Assembly (NCBI GenBank): GCA_024167805.1
Contig: CP099988.1
Location: 1,310,001-1,374,000, forward strand
Source: Methanobacterium sp. ERen5
Lineage (GTDB): Archaea > Methanobacteriota > Methanobacteria > Methanobacteriales > Methanobacteriaceae
Direction of reading: 5' to 3'
DNA: 64,000 nucleotides
In this document: one piece after another, positions 1 to 10,600 of the stretch
Position numbering within the stretch: position 1 is the first letter of the stretch
Layout of the letters: each line of letters starts with the position of its first letter
The notes under the pieces: generated by a model
Databases searched by the model: none
What the model saw: only the letters and a program-made list of their open reading frames with translations
What the model was told of the DNA's origin: nothing
Made by a program: the position numbers and the translations under genes

Positions 1-475
1 TCCTTCTCTATTAATTCTTCCTCTAAATTTTGGGTTTCTTCTCCCTCTACTCCAAGATAATCGTAGCCAAGATCCACTATGGTATTTTTAAATTCCTTAA
101 CACCAACCATGGCAGGATTATAGGTTATATATGCCTTTTCAGATGCAAGATTCACATTGACTTCACTCACACCGTCCAATTTTTTCAATCCATCTTCAAT
201 GGATTTAACACACATTGCACAACTCATACTGCCTACTTTGATGGTAATTTTATCGTTAACAACTTCGTAACCAGCTTCTTCAACAGCGCCTGTTAAATCT
301 GATAACTGGAGTTTTTCAGGGTCATAATTCACACTGGCCTCTTCTGTTCCAAGATTCACTGTGGCAGTTTCCACACCTTCCAGTTCACTCAAGGATTTTT
401 CAATGTTGAGTGCACATGATGCACAGCCCATTCCAGAAATTTTTATATTCGCATTTTTTTGGGTTGATTAACCAT
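1..475 (-). CDS. copA: Copper-translocating P-type ATPase, N-terminal part (runs off window)
   Basis: Only the N-terminus lies in the window. It holds two consecutive heavy-metal-associated domains, each with a CxxC metal-binding motif: GMGCASC in the first and GSMSCAMC in the second. Two tandem domains of this type are usual at the N-terminus of Cu+-exporting P1B ATPases, so membrane export of copper is inferred; the ATPase core is outside the window, and a stand-alone chaperone is less likely. The probable start, ATG at 475, reads MVNQPKK and then leaves the domain frame at an A7 run (454-460 on the opposite strand). Adding one A gives MVNQPKKNANIKISGMGCASC-like continuity. Without that correction the domain frame has no start codon before the metal-binding motif. 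Confidence 0.8.
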
Positions 476-500
476 TTTCTTACTTCCAGTACTTTTAAAT

Positions 501-1747
501 TCAATTTATTGAGTGGATATTTTTGACTATGATTCCGTCTTTGATCACCAGGACAATGTTGTCTGGATTTCCCAGTGCTTTTATATATTCTAGGGGATTC
601 TTTTTGCTTAAGACTACGTCAGCAAGTTTTCCTACTTCTAACGTTCCAACTTCACGGTCCAATCCTAAACTTTCTGCAGCCCTTTTGGTGCCTGCGACTA
701 TGGCTTCCATTGGATCCATTCCCATGCCACATAAGTATCCTAATTCCTTCAAATTTTGGCCATGAGGCACTACGCCTGAATCTGTCCCCATTACGATTTT
801 AACACCGGCCTTATATGCCCTTCGAATATTGGTTTCATGCACTTTTTCCATTCTTATGGCATCTTCACGACTCCAATCTGGAATTGATGAGTTTTCATCT
901 TCTGCCATTTCTTTGTTTATCTTCATTGCAAGAAATGTCGGTACTAAGTAGGTATTATTTTTCAACATGAGCCCTATACTTTCATCATCTAAACAGGTAC
1001 CGTGCTCTACAGAATTTACTCCTGCTTTAACAGCATTTAAAATGCCTTCATTTCCATGTGCATGTGCAACAACTTGCAAATCCCTAAATCTGGCTTCTTC
1101 AACCATCACGTTCAATTCTTCAAGTGTGAATTGGGGATGTTCTGGTTTGTCATTGGCACTTATGACTCCTCCTGTAACCATCACTTTGATAAAATCTGCT
1201 CCACTACGCATGACTTCCCGAACTTTTTTCTCACATTTTCAGGTCCATCTACTACTCCATCTGGAAGACCTGGATATCTGTGTTTGATATCAAAGCCGGA
1301 AGTCAGCCAGAAATCAAAATGACCTCCTGTAATTGTCAAGGGAGCTACAGATATCTGTAACCTTGGCCCTGTGATCAAACCATTATCAATGGCTGTTTTA
1401 ACTCCCACATCTGCCATTCCAGCATCTCTTGCAGTTGTTATACCTGCAAATATGGTTTGTTTCATGAATTTAATTGCATTGTAAAAGTACTGTGAGTGTG
1501 GAGTGTATATGGTGTCTTCTCTTGCGAACCCTTCAGTCATTAGGTGCACGTGTGCATCAATAAATCCCGGTAGGATGAAACATTCTTCAGCATCTATGAT
1601 CTTCAGATCAGTTTTTGGAATTTCAATGGTTTTTTCAGAGCCGGCAGCAATAATTATATTGTTTTTTATTAAAACTGCGGCATTTTTTATGGGTTTTCCC
1701 CCGTTACCATTTATCAGGGTTCCATTTCTTATGAGAGTGTACGACAT
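501..1747 (-). CDS. Metal-dependent amidohydrolase, imidazolonepropionase/prolidase-like (frameshifted)
   Basis: The product belongs to the amidohydrolase superfamily of TIM-barrel metal hydrolases. It has the N-terminal beta strand MSYTLIRNGTLINGNG, the metal motif DAHVHL, a later HAHGNEG and VEHGT, and the C-terminal GTDSG. The end, KLADVVLSKKNPLEYI, is typical of the group that includes cytosolic Xaa-Pro dipeptidases and imidazolonepropionase-like enzymes. The substrate cannot be told. The reading frame breaks at an A6 run (1224-1229 on the opposite strand) between DGPENVRKK and VREVMRSGADFIK. One extra A restores a 415-residue protein of normal family length. The start ATG at 1747 follows GGAAGGT on the minus strand; an upstream in-frame ATG at 1762 lacks such a site. 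Confidence 0.85.
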
Positions 1748-1921
1748 TCGGAGACCTTCCATAGCTTAAAGATTTTTAACAATTGTTAATAATTCTATTG
1801 TTTTCATATTATCTAATAAGTTCTTTAAGATTTGAAAATTTATCGATAATCTATTGAAAAGCAAATTTTTTTGAATGGAAATGTTTAATAAAGTTGATAG
1901 AATATTTTGATTGGTGATGGT

Positions 1922-2299
1922 TTGGTTGAATTTAAAGAATTTGGTTGTGCCTTGTTTCTGGCCACCGTGATAGTTATATTATTGGGGCTGTTAATTGGAA
2001 CCTATGGGACATATTTAGGAATGGCAATAGCAGGATTTGTAACAGGTCTAATCAGCGGCAACAAACTCATGGATGGACTATTCAATGGAATTTTTGTTGG
2101 TATGGGCACCAGTTTAATTTTGTCCCTCTTAGCATTGATTCTTGCCATGATCTATGGAATTACAGCAGGACTTGGAGCAGGATTACTGGCTGGAAATCTT
2201 GGTTATGGTACTGAAATATATTTAATAGTTGTTTATATCGTTCTTGCTTCCATTGGTTCGTTGGGAGGATCCTTAACCCTCAAATTAATACGAAATTAA
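1922..2299 (+). CDS. Small membrane protein, DUF5518-like
   Basis: This is a hydrophobic protein of about 125 residues with four predicted membrane segments rich in Gly, Leu, Ile and Ala. It begins MVEFKEFGCALFLATVIVI in the preferred reading. TTG at 1922 is chosen because GGTGATGG sits just upstream; a TTG at 1907 is also in frame. The glycine-rich pattern resembles the three small membrane proteins that follow, which look like DUF5518-type proteins common in Methanobacteriales. Function is unknown and no catalytic motif is seen. Confidence 0.6.
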   Translation: MVEFKEFGCALFLATVIVILLGLLIGTYGTYLGMAIAGFVTGLISGNKLMDGLFNGIFVGMGTSLILSLLALILAMIYGITAGLGAGLLAGNLGYGTEIYLIVVYIVLASIGSLGGSLTLKLIRN

Positions 2300-2497
2300 T
2301 TCATAAAAAAAATTACTTATTTTGTAAATTTATGGATGTGTAACTGTTTAAATATTTGTTAAAGTTTTAATTATTTTACAAAAATATTATTAGTACATGA
2401 AATTTATATTTAATTAAATAGGAATGTCATTAAACAGAGGTATGGGCAATCCAACCAATTATATTTATACTAAATCGAATCGTAACGGAGGAAACAT

Positions 2498-2869
2498 ATG
2501 ATTAATTGGGGAGCTGTAATATTAGGATTTATCCTTTCAATAATTTTAGGGGGTATATTTGCCATAATAGTGCCAATATGGGGCGGAATACTTGGACTGC
2601 TCCTTGCAGGCATGGCTGTGGGATACATGGTTGGTGGAGATGCCATGAATGGTGCCACTAATGGAGCTCTTGCAGGCATATTTGGGGCCCTAGTACTTTC
2701 TTTACTCCTTCTTATTGCTGGAACATTAATTCTAGGAATAATAGGTTTTGCTGCAGCATCCATAACCTCATTATTTGTTCTGGCAGGGTTTGTCGGGGTT
2801 ATGTTGATAATGGCAATTGGAGGAATAATAGGGGCCTTAATAAAAGATGAGCCTGAAGTAATCAGATAA
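2498..2869 (+). CDS. Small membrane protein, DUF5518-like
   Basis: This 123-residue integral membrane protein begins [19 protein letters not shown] and has four hydrophobic segments. A central [21 protein letters not shown] stretch, shortened here to its key G/N-rich character, recurs in its neighbours as DGLFNG and DGALSG. The start ATG follows GGAGG at ideal distance. The MINW-start and the [15 protein letters not shown] loop are features of the DUF5518 family of methanogens, to my recollection; function is not established. It is the second of four adjacent small membrane genes on the same strand. Confidence 0.7.
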   Translation: MINWGAVILGFILSIILGGIFAIIVPIWGGILGLLLAGMAVGYMVGGDAMNGATNGALAGIFGALVLSLLLLIAGTLILGIIGFAAASITSLFVLAGFVGVMLIMAIGGIIGALIKDEPEVIR

Positions 2870-2933
2870 AATTTTATAATATATATTTTAATTTGTATGA
2901 TATAATACATTAAAGTTTTAGAGGGAGTTTAAT

Positions 2934-3362
2934 ATGATAAGTCAAAAATCAGTTTTAATAGGTACTTTAGTATCGCTAATCCTATTGGCTTTATTTTCAT
3001 TAGGTTTAGGATTGCTTGGTTTCTATGTTGCAGTTTTCATTGGTGCATTAATAACAACATACCTGGCAAGTGGCAAGGAACAGTTAAAAGTCATTGAATC
3101 AGGGCTTCATGGAATCATAGTAGGTATTTTCACAGGTGTTATTTATATACTGTTCTTGTATGCTTACTCAGGATTTTCAAAGATAGTTGCTGGAATATTG
3201 ATCTATGCTGCACTGGTGTTAATTGGAGGGTTCATAATAGTTGGTGCCCTTGGAGGGATCATAGGATTACTAATAAGTGTAAAAACAGGGCACATGGGAA
3301 TATATGAAAGAGAAATAGAAGAATCAAAAGAAGAAATAGAAAGCAGTGAAAAAAATGACTGA
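2934..3362 (+). CDS. Small membrane protein, DUF5518-like, with acidic tail
   Basis: The 142-residue product has four hydrophobic segments followed by a charged tail of repeated EIEESKEEIE character, probably cytoplasmic. GAGGGAG lies upstream of the ATG. The loop ESGLHGIIVGIFTGVIY matches in position the G-rich loop of its neighbours, which supports common ancestry. It overlaps the next gene by eight bases, so the two are probably translated together. Function is unknown. Confidence 0.68.
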   Translation: MISQKSVLIGTLVSLILLALFSLGLGLLGFYVAVFIGALITTYLASGKEQLKVIESGLHGIIVGIFTGVIYILFLYAYSGFSKIVAGILIYAALVLIGGFIIVGALGGIIGLLISVKTGHMGIYEREIEESKEEIESSEKND

Positions 3363-3780
3363 TTGGAAATCTGTTGGAATAGGTGCACTGGCCAATGTGG
3401 TGCTAACCATGATATTGACCATAGTTCTTTTCCCCCTATTCTTCCTCGGACCTGTTATTGGGGGTATATTAACGGCCTATCTATCAAACGAAAGATTATC
3501 TCAACGAACCCCTGCATCAGATGCTGGTGATGGTGCTTTATCTGGTGTGATAGGAGGTCTCCTAATTGGGGCCATATTTATTTTGGGATTCAGTGTTTTA
3601 AGCACAGTAATTGGGCTGGTTTTCACACAGATAGGAGCAGTTCTAGGTACGATCACCCTGATCACAGGATTGTTCTTCACACTCATAACGATAATCCTTG
3701 GTGGTGTTTTAGGAGCTATGGGTGGAGTTATAGGCTATTCAATGAGAGAAAAGGAATATGTTCAAGTTAAGGTTAACTAA
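3355..3780 (+). CDS. Small membrane protein, DUF5518-like
   Basis: This is the fourth small membrane protein of the tandem group, about 141 residues from MTDWKSVGIGALANVV. It has four hydrophobic segments and the conserved-looking loop DAGDGALSGVIGGLLIGA. The ATG at 3355 overlaps the stop of the preceding gene; a GTG at 3346 is also possible. The MTDWK start parallels the MINW start of its neighbour. Nothing in the sequence shows a specific role. Confidence 0.65.
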   Translation: MTDWKSVGIGALANVVLTMILTIVLFPLFFLGPVIGGILTAYLSNERLSQRTPASDAGDGALSGVIGGLLIGAIFILGFSVLSTVIGLVFTQIGAVLGTITLITGLFFTLITIILGGVLGAMGGVIGYSMREKEYVQVKVN

Positions 3781-3821
3781 GAGTAAACCTTGATTTGTAC
3801 TCATTTTATTTAAAAATTTGA

Positions 3822-4226
3822 TTATATCTTTAAGTAACCTTCATCTGCATTAACTTCAACAACTTGACCCTCATGGAGTAACTCAAATATATCAATTTCT
3901 GGACGATCAACCATTGGGATTCCTGCCATTATGGCTCCTGTTGCAATTATGGGTTCTCCTTCAATAGCTACAACTGCTGAAGGTGCTGTTGAATTTTTTG
4001 CCATTTGATAGAGTACATACGATCCCACAGTAGATCCTTTGCCTGATGGTATCACAAGTATCTTATTTTTAATATTTTTCCCAAAAAGTTCATGTTTTGA
4101 GTCGATTATTTCCCCAGTATCTGGATTGACCCCTCCAAGAAAACTCAAAGAATCCCTGGTTATTATGACCTCTCCAGATGTAATGCCCTTAGAAATTTTT
4201 CTGCAGTTAATTATTTTTGGATCCAT
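3822..4226 (-). CDS. Aconitase X swivel domain protein (phosphomevalonate dehydratase small subunit)
   Basis: The 134-residue protein matches the DUF126/aconitase-X swivel family: [25 protein letters not shown], the [15 protein letters not shown] loop and the ending [18 protein letters not shown] are all typical. In archaea the small and large aconitase-X subunits together dehydrate (R)-5-phosphomevalonate in the modified mevalonate pathway that makes isoprenoid lipids; that role is family knowledge. PSGKGS is the loop expected near the phosphate of the substrate. The large subunit is not in this window. Upstream and downstream genes are unrelated membrane proteins. Confidence 0.87.
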   Translation of the reverse strand: MDPKIINCRKISKGITSGEVIITRDSLSFLGGVNPDTGEIIDSKHELFGKNIKNKILVIPSGKGSTVGSYVLYQMAKNSTAPSAVVAIEGEPIIATGAIMAGIPMVDRPEIDIFELLHEGQVVEVNADEGYLKI

Positions 4227-4292
4227 GCTAATAGTTCATTTTTCAAGTTATAAAAACATATTTCAAAAAAAAATTTTGAGTAAAAATTAATA

Positions 4293-5183
4293 TTACTCAA
4301 TTTCCAGTTTAATTCCACCAATTTTAGGTCTTAAATAGTTGTACATGTAAGCCATTACTGAATAAAGAATGAAACTCACAACTAAGATTGTAACAACTCT
4401 TACAACGAGTCCAATTAAAGCTCCAACAGCTGAAGATCCAATTGCAATGGATACTATCAGATCAATAATGCCCAAAATGAGTTGAAGAACCGTTAAAACT
4501 AGGGTTAGTATCAGTGCAAATTTAACAACAGGCACGGATTCAATTTCAAAGAAATTGCCTGATGCACTGCTGAAGTTGAGTTCCACACCACCAATTTTAG
4601 GGGCCAGCAAATTGTAGACAATGACAGCTATTGCAGTGGCAATAAAGATCCCCACGAATGCTATGATTGGGATTCCTACGATCAATATGATCATCCATAA
4701 CAATCCAAAGGATCCTATGCTTGACAATCCTGGAACGCCTGCTCCTCCTGCTAGTGCTGCACTTTGAATTCCAAATGCAAATAGCGGACCAATGATCAGC
4801 ATCATTAAGAAGGTTAGAATTCCACCAATTGATGCATTCATCAATGCAAACGGAACTACTGGGACGGTTTGTATCTGTTTAAGATCTTCAAAACCTAACT
4901 GGATAGCTCCTAATCTTGGAACAAGTTGGTTGTAAAGGAGTGCTATTAAAAACGATTGAAGAACACTAACCAAAAACATTACCGTAGGAAAGGCCAGTAT
5001 GGACCCTATTACTATGGTAGCTATCATTCCTGCCGTGATCCCGGGGAGTGAACTTCCAATTGATAATCCGAATATTATAGCAAACGCAATACCATATATC
5101 AAACCTATAACTGCCGTAATAGACGAATTCATAAGCGTGAAAGGCACGATCTTTATGGATTTAATATCTTTAATTTCAATCAA
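4293..5183 (-). CDS. Membrane protein built of three internal repeats
   Basis: The 296-residue product consists of three repeats of roughly 95-105 residues. Each starts with a short amphipathic stretch and VPF/VPVVPF/VPVVKFAL, continues with two or three hydrophobic segments and ends with a signature: YNQLVPRLGAIQLGFE near residue 83, YNLLAPKIGGVELNFS near 188 and YNYLRPKIGGIKLEIE at the C-terminus. The common pattern is YNxLxP[KR][IL]G[GA][IV]xLx. TTG at 5183 follows GGAGGTG, which decides the start. I do not recognise a characterised family; a membrane sensor or scaffold is possible but not shown. Confidence 0.75.
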   Translation of the reverse strand: MIEIKDIKSIKIVPFTLMNSSITAVIGLIYGIAFAIIFGLSIGSSLPGITAGMIATIVIGSILAFPTVMFLVSVLQSFLIALLYNQLVPRLGAIQLGFEDLKQIQTVPVVPFALMNASIGGILTFLMMLIIGPLFAFGIQSAALAGGAGVPGLSSIGSFGLLWMIILIVGIPIIAFVGIFIATAIAVIVYNLLAPKIGGVELNFSSASGNFFEIESVPVVKFALILTLVLTVLQLILGIIDLIVSIAIGSSAVGALIGLVVRVVTILVVSFILYSVMAYMYNYLRPKIGGIKLEIE

Positions 5184-5422
5184 TATTACACCTCCATTCT
5201 ATAATTTTTGCATTTGATTGATTAATGTTTTTGCATAAAATAAACCGTTAAAAACTAAAATTAATCTATTTTGAAGATTAGATACATTTTTTAAATCATT
5301 AAAAAAATAGTTGAAAGTTTCCAATTAAAATTGAAATATTTCAAAAAAAATTATAAGTAACTGTCCATTCTAATGGCTGTTTTTAATTTAGTGGTGGAAA
5401 AAAATTTGAAATGGTTTTGGTA

Positions 5423-6772
5423 TTAGAACCAGTTTTTGGATGCCACCAGTACCTCGTTAACCATTTCAACAGAGGATCCTACGTATGTGTGAGGATCCAT
5501 AATTAACTCAATATCAGAACTTGATAGATACGATTTTATTTCGTCATTAGATTCAATAACCTGTTTTAAACCAGTGTCAAGATCGTAAGCTTCCAACGAA
5601 CACTTTCTAACAAGGGAGTAAGCTGTTTGTTTGCCCATTCCTTTCCTGGTTAATTCTGCCATAACACGTTCTGCCATGATCAATCCATTACTCAAGTTAA
5701 GATTTTTTTCAATGTTTTCAGGCTTGAAAACCAAGTTACTGAAAAGTCGAATACTGAGTTTGATCATGTAATCTGTTAACATGCATGATTCTGGAAGAAT
5801 AATTCGTTCACAAGAGGAGTTGGTAAGATCCCTTTCATGCCAAAGGGGGTTGTTCTGTAATGCTGGAGCAACATACGCCCTCACAACCCTTGAAATTCCA
5901 CAAATTCTTTCAGCTGTAATTGGGTTCATTTTATGAGGCATGGTACTGGATCCAACCTGTTTGGATGGATCAAAACTTTCTCCCAACTCATTTATCTCTG
6001 TTCTCTGAAGGTTTCTTACTTCCAACGCCATTTTTTCAAGGGTACTTGCAATGTTTGCAAGGTCCATTATGAACTCGGCATGTGCATCCCTTTGAATAAC
6101 CTGGCTGGATATCATGACAGGCTTAAGATCTAAAATTTTGGAAACTTTCTTATGAATGTCCAATCCTTCCTTTCCAAGGGCGGCAGTTGTTCCAACAGCT
6201 CCAGTTACCATTCCCACACAAAGTCTTTTTTCACATTCATCAAGTCTGTTAAGTTGTCTGTGTAATTCATCTGCCCATATTGCGAATTTCATTCCATAGG
6301 TAGTTGGAAGTGCGTGTTGTCCATGGGTTCTTCCTATGCACACATTTGTCTTGTTTTCATCCGCAAGTCTTAGCACGATCCTTGTGAGTTCAGTTAGCCT
6401 GGTTTTCAGGACTTTCAGAGTTTCCTTAAATAAGAGTGCTTGGGAAGTGTCTATGATGTCATTGGATGTTGCTCCAAAATGGACGTACTCTCCTGCACCA
6501 TCATCACAAACTTCTGCAAGGGCCTTGACAATTGAGGCTATATCATGGTTGGTTTCTGCCTCAATTTCTGATACCCTCTTTGAAGTGACAAATTTAGTAC
6601 TGGCTTTGGATTTAATTTCTAAAGCTGCGTTTTTGGGGATAATATCCAGATCTGCTTCTGCTTCGGCAAGGGCAGCTTCTACTTCAAGCATTTTTTGAAG
6701 TTTGTTATCTGTTTCCCAGATCTCTCTCATCTCTTCTGTTCCATATCTAAACTCTATTGGGTGGATAGCCAT
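5423..6772 (-). CDS. purB: Adenylosuccinate lyase
   Basis: This 449-residue enzyme of the fumarase/aspartase superfamily splits succinylaminoimidazolecarboxamide ribotide and adenylosuccinate in purine synthesis. The signature SSTMPHKMNP is present (GSSTMPHKMNPITAE), as are HFGATSNDIIDTS and GRTHGQHALPTT with the catalytic histidines. Length is normal. The start ATG at 6772 follows GGAGTTAA on the minus strand. It lies upstream of an unrelated membrane gene, and the Sec61-beta gene lies behind it on the same strand. The call is secure because the HGQHALPTT and SSTMPHKMNP forms separate PurB from argininosuccinate lyase. Confidence 0.96.
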   Translation of the reverse strand: MAIHPIEFRYGTEEMREIWETDNKLQKMLEVEAALAEAEADLDIIPKNAALEIKSKASTKFVTSKRVSEIEAETNHDIASIVKALAEVCDDGAGEYVHFGATSNDIIDTSQALLFKETLKVLKTRLTELTRIVLRLADENKTNVCIGRTHGQHALPTTYGMKFAIWADELHRQLNRLDECEKRLCVGMVTGAVGTTAALGKEGLDIHKKVSKILDLKPVMISSQVIQRDAHAEFIMDLANIASTLEKMALEVRNLQRTEINELGESFDPSKQVGSSTMPHKMNPITAERICGISRVVRAYVAPALQNNPLWHERDLTNSSCERIILPESCMLTDYMIKLSIRLFSNLVFKPENIEKNLNLSNGLIMAERVMAELTRKGMGKQTAYSLVRKCSLEAYDLDTGLKQVIESNDEIKSYLSSSDIELIMDPHTYVGSSVEMVNEVLVASKNWF

Positions 6773-6889
6773 GTTAATTAACTCCGTAAAAATATTCTAA
6801 AATTCAATAATCAATTCGATAACTATGTGAAAAAGTGCTCGTGTTCACACGATAAATAAATATAGATTTCAATAAAAAAATTTTTTAAA

Positions 6890-7050
6890 TTAAGAGTAAG
6901 TAAACCTCAGTGCAATACAGAATACTGCTAGAACAACTGTCATAATAACAACTTGTTCAGGAGAAAGTTTAGGTCCCTTAGTTTCGTCTTCAAAGTACCT
7001 TACAAGTCCGGCACCGCTTGGAGGAAGTACTTGCTTATCTTTTTTGCCAT
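6890..7050 (-). CDS. Preprotein translocase subunit Sec61-beta (frameshifted)
   Basis: This 53-residue protein is the small beta subunit of the archaeal SecYE-beta protein-conducting channel. After a start at ATG 7050 with GGTGAT upstream, the sequence reads MAKKDKQVLPPSGAGLVRYF, then a KGPKLSPEQV stretch and one C-terminal transmembrane helix (VVIMTVVLAVFCIAL). The PPSGAGLVRYF block is the family hallmark. The frame breaks at an A6 run right after MAKK (7040-7045 on the opposite strand): as written the gene stops after 16 codons, and one extra A restores the whole protein. It is too short and too broken to be found by ordinary gene calling. Confidence 0.88.
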
Positions 7051-7649
7051 TTGTAATCACCACTAAATTATCAATACAATAAAAATATCAGATTATGCTA
7101 CTGATTTGATCCTTTATATCTCAATCCTTATATCTGTATGGTTTTTTTTATATGGATTTTTGGTTTAATAAATTATCACTCCAAAAAAAGTAGGTTACTT
7201 AACTAAAATATCCAACCAATTCATGGTTAAAAATCTTTAGATGGTTTAACTAATTCACATTGGAATGAATCATTGTTTTATATTTGAAACAATTAGGCAA
7301 AGAGGCTATTTTTTGTAACTTTGTTTGCACTGAAGTGGAACATGTACAGAATGGGATTTTGTGTCTAGTTTAAATCAATGGGGATCGAAATTAGCAACCA
7401 TATGGATCGTAAATCATGTTGAAGAATAGGGATATAAATTACCGGTAGGGTTAATTAAGAGTCATGCTATATTTATTTGTGAATTGTGTCCTCATTAGAT
7501 GTTTTTTTCTCTGTTTGGTTGATTTCCCAAACTTTAAATGTTGGATTATACATAAAAATAATAGGATTACAAAGTTACGAAAGAAATTTATGGAGTTATT
7601 TTAACATTTAAACTAAAAATTTGCATACATCAAAGGAAAAGGGAGCAAC
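7051..7649. other. Intergenic region upstream of polC
   Basis: About 600 bases without a recognisable gene lie between the divergent Sec61-beta and polC genes. The DNA is AT-rich. No tRNA cloverleaf, long inverted repeat or convincing short coding frame was seen by eye. The last 15 bases contain GGGAGCAAC, the ribosome binding site of polC. Small RNAs cannot be excluded. Confidence 0.6.
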
Positions 7650-10600
7650 ATGGGATATTTTGAGGTTTTAGAGAAAGAAACACTGAAATTATATGAAATA
7701 GCTAAAAGTGCCAGGTCTAAGGGGCATGATATTGAACTTGAACCTGAAATTCCATTAGCAAAGGACCTTTCAGAGCGTGTTGAAGGATTGGTTGGACCTA
7801 AAGGTGTTGCTGCCAGAATAAAAGAACTGGAAACGGACATGTCCCGTGAAGAAGTAGCCTTCCAAATTGCCCGTGAAATCGTAACAGATACTGATGTTGA
7901 GCGAAGGGATGATACCCTGGAAGTCAGGGAACAAAAATCTGATCAGGCCATAAGAACAGCTTTGGCCATCCTAACTGAAGGAGTGGTTGCAGCTCCATTA
8001 GAGGGAATAGCCAAACTCAAGATCAAGAGAAATTTTGACAGCGGATACTACCTTGCAGTATATTTTGCTGGACCAATTAGGAGTGCTGGAGGTACAGCAG
8101 CAGCACTAGCAGTTTTAATAGGAGATTACATTAGAATTTCACTTGAGTTGGATCCTTACAAACCAGTGGATACTGAGATCGAAAGATACGTGGAAGAGGT
8201 GGAACTTTATGAATCTGAAGTCACGAACCTCCAATACTCTCCAAAACCAGAAGAAGTCAGGACAGCAGTTAAAAACATACCTGTGGAAGTTACTGGCGAG
8301 CCAACAGATAAAATAGAAGTATCTCACAGGGACCTTGAACGTGTTGAAACTAACAACATCAGGGGAGGTGCTCTACTAGCAATTGCAGAGGGAGTTATAC
8401 AGAAGGCTCCCAAAGTCATGAAATATGCTAAGAAACTTAAGATAGATGGATGGGATTGGCTAGGGGAGTTTTCCAAGGCTCCAGATCCTAATGCTGATGA
8501 TTCTGATGCTGCGCCTAAAGTGGATGATAAGTACATGCGAGATATTATAGGTGGAAGGCCAGTGATGGCATATCCTCAGGCTAAGGGCGGTTTCAGATTA
8601 AGATATGGAAGATCCAGAAATGCAGGCCTTGCAGCCATGGGCATACACCCATCAACAATGGAAATTGTTGAGTTCTTGGCGGTAGGAACCCAAATGAAAA
8701 TTGAAAGACCCGGTAAAGGAAACTGTGTAGTGCCGTGTGACAGCATTGAAGGACCTATAGTCAAATTAAAGGATGGAAGTGTTGTTAAAGTAGAATCTGA
8801 ACAGCAGGCAAAGAAAATAAAGTATCAAGTCGAGGAAATAGTATTTCTAGGTGACATGCTCGTACCATTCGGTGAATTTTTGAGAAACAACCATATAATG
8901 CTTCCTGCAGGATGGTGCAGTGAATGGTGGGTTCAAACCATACAAAAATCTGAAAGTTACCAAGAATCTGAATTAGATATAAAGTCTCTTGAAACCGAAA
9001 AAATTGATGCTAAAACTGCATTTGAAATTTCAGAGAAATATGATGTTCCACTACATCCAGATTACACCTACTGCTATCATGATGTAACAACACAGGACAT
9101 CAATCAACTGATCCAATTCATAAACAGGGAACTGAAAACCAGTGACGACCCGGATTTAAGAGCAGTTTCAGAAAGGATCTATAGTAATGGTTCTGGTGGA
9201 TTAAAACTCTCTATTTCTCCAGAAAAAAGAATTTTAGAAGTTATGGGAATTCCCCACGAGATCGATGGAGAAGAGCTGATCATCTCTAGGGAAGATGCCT
9301 ACGCACTTTTAAATACCTTGAACCAGCCAGTGGAAACTGAAGGTACAAACACTCTGGAAGCTGTGAATTCAATTGCTCCTGTTCAAATTATGGCCAAGGC
9401 GCCGATTTATCTTGGAGCCCGGGTTGGTAGACCTGAAAAATCCAAGGAAAGGAAAATGAAACCAGCACCCCACGCTCTTTTCCCAATTGGAACAAATGGA
9501 GGAAACAGGCGTAACATAATTGATGCAGCTAAGAAGGGCACAATTAATGTGGACATAGCAAGATGCAAATGCACTGAATGTGGAGTTGGATCGATGCAGG
9601 CTTTGTGTCCAGTATGTGGGGCTAGAACTGAACCTACCAGCTCTGGAAAGAAAAGAATCAACCTTGCAAACCTCCTTAAAAAGGCATACGAAAATGTTGG
9701 TGTCAGGAAACTAGATGAAATAAAGGGTGTTGTTGGAATGATATCCGAAGATAAATTCCCAGAACCCCTGGAAAAAGGAATATTAAGGGCTAAAAACAAT
9801 GTTTTTACCTTTAAAGATGCTACAATTAGGCATGATTCAACAAACCTTCCACTCACCCACTTCATACCCAGTGAAATTGGTGTGACTCCACAAAAACTAC
9901 TGGAACTTGGATATACAAATGATATTCATGGTGACAAGATTGAAGATCCGGACCAGATTGTTGAGATCAAAATTCAAGACGTGGTTGTCTCTGAGAACTG
10001 CGGTGACTACTTGATCAGGGTATCCCATTTTGTGGATGATCTTCTTGAGCAGCTATACGGACTTGAAAGGTTTTACAACGTACAAACAAGGGAAGATCTT
10101 GTGGGACAACTGGTTGTTGGCCTTGCACCCCATACTTCGGCGGGTGTTCTCGGTAGAATTGTGGGTTTCACAAAGGCAGCGTGTTGTTATGCCCATCCCT
10201 ACTTCCACTCAGCCAAAAGGAGAAATTGCGACAGTGACGAAGATTCCATCATGTTGCTTTTGGATGCTTTGCTGAACTTTTCCAAGGTTTATCTTCCAAG
10301 TACGAGGGGTGGTAAGATGGATGCGCCCCTGGTTTTGTCTTCACGTATTGATCCTGAAGAAATTGATGATGAATCACACAACATAGATGCCATGCCTTAT
10401 ATTCCCCTTGAACTCTACGAAAAGACCTTGGAGTTTGAAAAACCATCTGATGTACTTGACATGGTTGACAATGTTAAAAGAAGGCTGGGAACCGATGATC
10501 AGTATCAAGGTTTGATCTACTCACACTCCACTTCAAGCATCCACAGCGGCCCAAAGGTGTGTCTCTACAAAACACTCCCAACCATGAAGGAAAAGGTTGA

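Noticed and set aside
30..296. Plus-strand open frame of 88 codons
   Set aside because: It lies opposite the two clear metal-binding domains of the copper ATPase and resembles no protein.
501..1747. Amidohydrolase as a true pseudogene
   Set aside because: One added A restores a full-length protein with all metal motifs, and the same error type hits many essential genes here.
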